DNA of 8,788 nucleotides, taken from JANXDG01 sp964561135 (GTDB taxonomy: Bacteria > Elusimicrobiota > Endomicrobiia > DTEH01). The translations under genes were made by a program, and so were the position numbers. The notes beneath the pieces were generated by a model. It had not been told where the DNA came from. It ran no database searches and was given only the letters and a program-made list of their open reading frames with translations. Where the stretch lies: NCBI GenBank assembly GCA_964561135.1, contig CAZLOB010000050.1, forward strand, positions 1 through 8,788, written 5' to 3'. Positions 5,547 through 8,788 of this stretch are shown here, in pieces (the first letter of the stretch is position 1; the number at the start of each line of letters is the position of its first letter).

Positions 5547-7182
5547 ATTCTTCCTCTTTTTTTGTTTGTTGAATTATTTTTCCTGAAAAGGCAGAACAAA
5601 TTTTTTCAACTACAGGGTCAATAGGTACAGTTTTTTTGGGTTTTATAACAACAACTTTTTGTTGTGTCTGTTGTGGTTGTGGTGTAACTTCTTCTTTTTG
5701 TTCTTCAAAAACTAATTTTTTAGATTGTTTTACATTGTAAGAAACTTTAATTTGTTTGCCAAAATTTGATTTTATAATTTCTTCTAAATTTAAATTTTGC
5801 ATTTCTAAAGATACAAGAAGATATTTGTTTGGTAAAAAAATAGTTAGTGTATCGTCTGAAATAGTTGCTTCAGCTTCAGCTAAAATTGGATAACTTAAAG
5901 GTTTCTCTGTTCTTATTATTTCTAACAGTTTTTGCCAAAAAGTTTCTGCTTCAAGAATTTGTGTTTGTTGTGCCTGTTGAACTTGTTGATGAATTTGTAT
6001 TTGTTGTGTTGAAGAAGTTGTTTCTTGTACTATTTTAGGTTGTTTTTGTTGTGGAACTGTAGATTGTGTTTGTTCAAGCAATTTTATAATTTCATCTATT
6101 TCTTTATATTGTGTAGTTAATCTTAATGTGTAGATTTCAAACAATGTTTTTGGATATTCTACACGTTTTATTTCTTCGTTCAACCTTATTAGTTGCTGAA
6201 TAATAGCAACGATTTGTTCAACAGAATATTTGTCTTTAAACGATTCTACATCATAAACAGGGCTGTCTATATTTGAAACTTTTTTGTATAACAAGCTGTG
6301 AAAAAAATCGAGAAGATCTTTTGAAAACTGTAATAAATCAATTCCAGAATAATATATTTCGTTTATATATTCAAACAATAGTTTAGGTTCAGAAGTTATT
6401 AAAAGTTGAGCATATTTGTGGATAAACTCTTTGGGGGTATATCCTAAAATTTGGCGTACAATGTTGCTGTCAACAACATTATAAATTTCTGTAAGTGATA
6501 AAATTTGGTCTAACAAGCTTAAAGCGTCTCTTACAGAACCTGTTGAAAGTTCTGCAATAAGATGAAGAGCATCGTCTGTGATTTTATTTTGTTTGTTTTC
6601 TTGTGTTATAACATTTTTTAGTTGGTTAAAAATAACATTTATCGGAACTGGTCTGAAATGAAAAACTTGGCATCTTGAAACAATTGTTAATGGTAATGCG
6701 TTAAACTCAGTTGTTGCAAGTATAAAGATTACATACGATGGCGGTTCTTCAAGTGTTTTAAGAAACGCATTGAACGCAGCGTCTGTTATTTGATGTGCTT
6801 CATCAATTATATAAACTTTGTATCTACAATTTACAGGAACATATTTTACTGATTCTCTTAAAGAGCGTACATCATCGATACCACGGTTTGATGCAGCATC
6901 TATTTCTATTATATCAACAGAACTTCCTTGTGTAATTTCTACACAGTTTTTGCAAGTATTACAAGGTTCAAAATCATCTGTTGGATTTAAACAATTTATG
7001 GCTTTCGCTAGGATACGTGCAGTTGAGGTTTTGCCAGTGCCACGCATGCCTGAAAAAATTAATGCGTGCCAGATCTTGTTTGCTTTTAATGCATTTTTTA
7101 AGACAGAGACAATATGTTGTTGTCCTATGATTTCTGAAAATTTTTGTGGCCTATATTTACGTGCTAAGACTAGATAACTCAT
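5530..7182 (-). CDS. dnaX: DNA polymerase III subunit gamma/tau (clamp loader)
   Basis: DnaX is the AAA+ motor of the clamp loader, which opens the beta clamp at primer-template junctions. The 550-residue product starts MSYLVLARKYRPQKFSEIIGQ, the conserved DnaX opening. The Walker A motif is GMRGTGKT (45-52). The zinc site is Cys64, Cys74, Cys77 and Cys80. Walker B is VYIIDEAH (123-130), sensor 1 is ILATTE (154-159), and the Ser-Arg-Cys finger is 169-171. The clamp-loader collar domain covers about residues 240-365. A Gln-rich linker (about 371-409) leads to a tau-like C-terminal domain ending in PVVEKICSAFSG. I see no convincing gamma-producing frameshift site, so tau alone may be made. It lies 15 nt after pyrF and overlaps the NIL-ferredoxin gene. 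The usual ybaB-recR partners are absent here. Confidence 0.96.
   Translation of the reverse strand: MSYLVLARKYRPQKFSEIIGQQHIVSVLKNALKANKIWHALIFSGMRGTGKTSTARILAKAINCLNPTDDFEPCNTCKNCVEITQGSSVDIIEIDAASNRGIDDVRSLRESVKYVPVNCRYKVYIIDEAHQITDAAFNAFLKTLEEPPSYVIFILATTEFNALPLTIVSRCQVFHFRPVPINVIFNQLKNVITQENKQNKITDDALHLIAELSTGSVRDALSLLDQILSLTEIYNVVDSNIVRQILGYTPKEFIHKYAQLLITSEPKLLFEYINEIYYSGIDLLQFSKDLLDFFHSLLYKKVSNIDSPVYDVESFKDKYSVEQIVAIIQQLIRLNEEIKRVEYPKTLFEIYTLRLTTQYKEIDEIIKLLEQTQSTVPQQKQPKIVQETTSSTQQIQIHQQVQQAQQTQILEAETFWQKLLEIIRTEKPLSYPILAEAEATISDDTLTIFLPNKYLLVSLEMQNLNLEEIIKSNFGKQIKVSYNVKQSKKLVFEEQKEEVTPQPQQTQQKVVVIKPKKTVPIDPVVEKICSAFSGKIIQQTKKEEEYDSKT
5551..5556 (-). promoter_or_regulatory. Strong Shine-Dalgarno for the NIL-ferredoxin gene, inside dnaX
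   Basis: On the minus strand GAGGAA ends 4 nt before the ATG at 5546-5544. It lies within the last codons of dnaX. It fixes the NIL-ferredoxin start and suggests independent ribosome loading, in contrast to its neighbours, which lack clear sites. Confidence 0.7.
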
Positions 7183-7197
7183 TTTTAAAACTTCGTT

Positions 7198-7899
7198 TTA
7201 CTTGTTTCTATATTTGTTAATTAAATTATATAAAGATTGTAATGCCTTATCAATATCTTCAGATTCATAAATGCTTCTTCCAATGACAAGATAATCAGAA
7301 GATAAAGCCATTTCTAATGTTCCTAACCTTTTTTGATCATTTTGTAGAGATAAATTGCCTAAGTTAACTGCAGGGACCAAGGTTAAAAAATCTTTACCTA
7401 ATGTTTTTTTTACTAATTCAACTTCTTTAGGTGAACAAACAACACCTTCAATTCCACATTCTTTTGCTAATTTTGCTAAAGTTAGCACAGTAGATGTTGT
7501 TTTTGATTTAAACCCTAATGATTTAAGATCGTTATCAGTTAAACTTGTTAATATTGTAACAGCAAAGATAATAGGTTTTGGTTGGAATTCTGAGACAATT
7601 TTTTTTACTTCTTTAAGCATTTGTTTTCCACCTAAAGAATGTACTGTTAAAGCAAATATTTCATATTTTTTTAAGATTCTTTGGATTGCTTTTGAAATTA
7701 CCGAAGGTATATCATGGAATTTGAGGTCAAGTATAACTTTTAGTCCTTCACAAGTAATGGAATTTATTATATCTGGATATGTGCTAAACAGTAGATGACC
7801 AATTTTAAAAATTTTGAAACCATATTTTTTTGCTTTTCTTACAATTTTTTCTGCTTTTGACAAATTAATATCAAGTGCAATAACAATTTCTGGTTTCAT
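7198..7899 (-). CDS. pyrF: Orotidine 5'-phosphate decarboxylase
   Basis: PyrF converts OMP to UMP, the last step of de novo pyrimidine nucleotide synthesis. The 233-residue protein has the expected (beta/alpha)8 length. Visible active-site residues are Asp10 (IALD), Lys32 (KIG) and the charged network Asp58, Lys60 and Asp63 in DLKFHDIP. The motif LTSLTDNDLKSLGF (117-130) and VVCSPKEV are typical of the bacterial type. Of the phosphate grip, DQKR (188-191) and GRSI (207-210) remain. The usual TPGIR stretch before them reads VPAVNLG (175-181), which is a clear departure. Its ATG overlaps the rph stop by 4 nt (ATGA), so the two genes are translationally coupled. No other pyrimidine gene lies nearby. 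The assignment is secure; whether the altered loop changes activity is unknown. Confidence 0.93.
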   Translation of the reverse strand: MKPEIVIALDINLSKAEKIVRKAKKYGFKIFKIGHLLFSTYPDIINSITCEGLKVILDLKFHDIPSVISKAIQRILKKYEIFALTVHSLGGKQMLKEVKKIVSEFQPKPIIFAVTILTSLTDNDLKSLGFKSKTTSTVLTLAKLAKECGIEGVVCSPKEVELVKKTLGKDFLTLVPAVNLGNLSLQNDQKRLGTLEMALSSDYLVIGRSIYESEDIDKALQSLYNLINKYRNK

Positions 7900-8603
7900 T
7901 TGTATGTTATTGTGTTTCTATTAGATGATAATAGTTTTTTTAGCAACGAAATTATTTTAGAAATGTCATCCCAAGCAAGTTCAACAAGTTGTGGCAAGGT
8001 TTTTAAATCATAAAGTTTTTTTTCAGCAGTATATTGCAGTTCAACTAATTCTTTATCTTCGGTCATAACAACAGTTATGTCAACTTCAGCATTATTATCT
8101 TCTTGTTGACATAAATCAACTATTTTTTTACCATTTACTATACCGGCAGAGATACTTGCTAAAAATTTTTTTATAGGATTTGTTGATAAAACTTTGTCTT
8201 TTATAAGTTTTGTACATAAATCGTGTAATGCAACAAAAGCACCGTTTATCGCAGCGGTACGTGTCCCACCGTCTGCTTGTAAAACATCACAATCAATAAT
8301 TACAGTATTTGGTCCTAAAAGATTTAAATCAACAACTGCTCTTAACGAACGACCAATTATACGAGAAATCTCTTTTGTTCTACCAGAAGTAAGTTGTTGT
8401 TGTCTTGAATTTCTTTGTTGTGAAGAAGATTGTGGCAACATAAAATATTCTGCTGTGATCCAGCCAGAGTTTGTTCCTTTAAGATGTGGAGGTTGTCCTT
8501 GTTGTATTGTGGCGTTACATAAAACCTGTGTATTCCCCATACAAAACAAACATGAACCTAATGCAAACTTGTTGTATCTACGGATAATTTTTATTGGTCT
8601 CAT
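7896..8603 (-). CDS. rph: RNase PH (3'-to-5' phosphorolytic exoribonuclease) with short N-terminus
   Basis: RNase PH trims tRNA precursor 3' ends by phosphorolysis, using inorganic phosphate, and works as a hexameric ring. Family motifs are clear: GWITAEYFMLP (47-57), SGRTKEI with phosphate-site Arg75, IGRSLRAVVDL (83-93), DCDVLQADGGTRTA with Arg115, NPIKK, and the catalytic aspartates Asp169 and Asp175 in QEDNNAEVD. The 235-residue product starts at MRPIKIIRRY, which matches about residue 12 of the E. coli enzyme, so the N-terminal RPxGR segment is missing. An in-frame TAA at 8622-8624, with no start codon between it and 8603, rules out an upstream start. Near the C-terminus QYTAEKK replaces the usual QGTAEG. 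It is the first intact gene of the minus-strand cluster and overlaps pyrF by 4 nt. No Shine-Dalgarno sequence is visible. Confidence 0.93.
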   Translation of the reverse strand: MRPIKIIRRYNKFALGSCLFCMGNTQVLCNATIQQGQPPHLKGTNSGWITAEYFMLPQSSSQQRNSRQQQLTSGRTKEISRIIGRSLRAVVDLNLLGPNTVIIDCDVLQADGGTRTAAINGAFVALHDLCTKLIKDKVLSTNPIKKFLASISAGIVNGKKIVDLCQQEDNNAEVDITVVMTEDKELVELQYTAEKKLYDLKTLPQLVELAWDDISKIISLLKKLLSSNRNTITYK

Positions 8604-8611
8604 AATTTTTT

Positions 8612-8752
8612 CTATACAGATTTAGTTTTTAAAACATGTAATGCTTCACCTAAATAATGCGTGAAAATGCTATATTTTTGACTTTATTCCGACGGAACAA
8701 ATTTTTCAAGTTCAGACAAAATTTTTAAATTTTTAAAGTTGTAATTATGCAT
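8612..8752 (-). pseudogene. Possible decayed 3' end of a gene upstream of rph, with an in-frame TAA
   Basis: On the minus strand one frame runs from an ATG at 8752 through 22 codons to TAA (8684-8686), then continues for 23 more codons to TAG (8612-8614), 8 nt before the rph start. The second half includes IFTHYLGEALHVLKTKSV, which looks like real protein, and the first half ends ELEKFVPSE. Together they loosely resemble a glutamate racemase (MurI) C-terminus, pattern F-x-V-S-D ... FLG, off by one residue, and murI next to rph is a known arrangement. TAA is a normal stop in this genome, so this is not recoding. No intact upstream gene is visible before the window edge. Chance coding-like sequence remains possible. 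Confidence 0.25.
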
Positions 8753-8764
8753 GAATATATATTG

Positions 8765-8782
8765 TATTCTTTATATTCTTTA
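8765..8782. repeat. Two tandem 9-bp copies of TATTCTTTA at the right edge
   Basis: TATTCTTTA occurs at 8765-8773 and again at 8774-8782, followed by the partial copy TTTATT. It is AT-rich low-complexity sequence with no clear role. On the minus strand it contains in-frame stops for the interrupted frame upstream of rph. Confidence 0.5.
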
Positions 8783-8788
8783 TTTATT

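Noticed and set aside
5631..5637. Run of seven A on the minus strand near the 3' end of dnaX as a programmed slippage site
   Set aside because: It lies near residues 517-519, after the C-terminal domain has begun, so slippage would remove only the last residues. No stimulatory element is evident, and such runs are common in this AT-rich sequence.
6280..6285. Run of six A on the minus strand in dnaX (codons for Lys300-Lys301) as a gamma-producing frameshift site
   Set aside because: The run is preceded by C and is not an A-AAA-AAG heptamer in the right phase. A -1 shift would cut the protein near residue 310, inside the collar domain, unlike a functional gamma subunit.
6818..8625. Plus-strand open frames antisense to dnaX, pyrF and rph (for example 6818-7177, 7355-7798, 8194-8625)
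   Set aside because: They lie opposite genes with clear family motifs, have no ribosome binding sites, and their translations show no recognisable domain.
8616..8640. TTACAT and TATAGA on the minus strand as a promoter giving a leaderless rph transcript
   Set aside because: The spacing is 19 nt and both boxes are weak. The -10-like box overlaps the TAG of the interrupted upstream frame, and AT-rich sequence yields many such matches.
8687..8697. Short palindrome TTCCGACGGAA upstream of rph as an operator
   Set aside because: It is an exact 5-bp inverted repeat around one base, but there is a single copy, no nearby regulator gene, and it falls in the possible remnant coding frame.
1..8788. 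tRNA or rRNA genes, CRISPR arrays, transposases, defence genes
   Set aside because: No cloverleaf-like or rRNA-like stretch, no regularly spaced repeat array, and no protein with transposase or defence motifs was seen.

Overview
This is an AT-rich window (long A and T runs, A/T-ending codons, all three stop codons in ordinary use) from a bacterium. It carries bacterial housekeeping genes (RimO, DnaX, PyrF, RNase PH) and type IV pilin-like genes. A NIL-ferredoxin gene close to a COG2122/UPF0280 gene is a pairing known from strict anaerobes and methanogens, so an uncultured anaerobic bacterium is likely. The low GC, the carboxypeptidase-regulatory-like protein beside prepilins, and the dispersed palindromes remind me of Elusimicrobiota- or Omnitrophota-type genomes, but that placement is a guess.

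Left part (1-2904, + strand): a surface and secretion cluster. A large beta-sandwich-repeat protein enters from the left edge. Three bases after it comes a short type IV prepilin (GspJ/PilW-like), then a 523-residue PilX/GspK/TadG-like protein with one N-terminal membrane anchor. The three probably form one operon for a minor-pilin or pseudopilin assembly and an exported protein. The operon's promoter lies outside the window.

Junction (2905-2978): the pilin cluster converges on a long minus-strand cluster. The gap holds a perfect 11-bp hairpin and a second, weaker palindrome.

Right part (8603 down to 2979, - strand): six tightly packed genes in the order rph, pyrF, dnaX, NIL-ferredoxin, COG2122/UPF0280, rimO. 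rph and pyrF overlap by 4 nt. dnaX overlaps the NIL-ferredoxin gene by 17 nt. The only real gap (94 nt) is almost filled by a 71-bp element made of two hairpins between TGTAGGGC/GCCCTACA ends. The cluster combines RNA processing, pyrimidine synthesis, replication clamp loading, a probable sulfide-assimilation pair, and ribosomal-protein methylthiolation.

Right edge (8604-8788): no intact gene. A coding-like frame reading toward rph ends 8 nt before its start but contains an in-frame TAA. It may be a decayed 3' end of an upstream gene.

Most of the window is ordinary housekeeping sequence. I do not see a wholly new system. The best leads are the sulfur gene pair, the composite palindromic elements, the altered PyrF phosphate-site loop, the short RNase PH N-terminus, and the interrupted frame upstream of rph.
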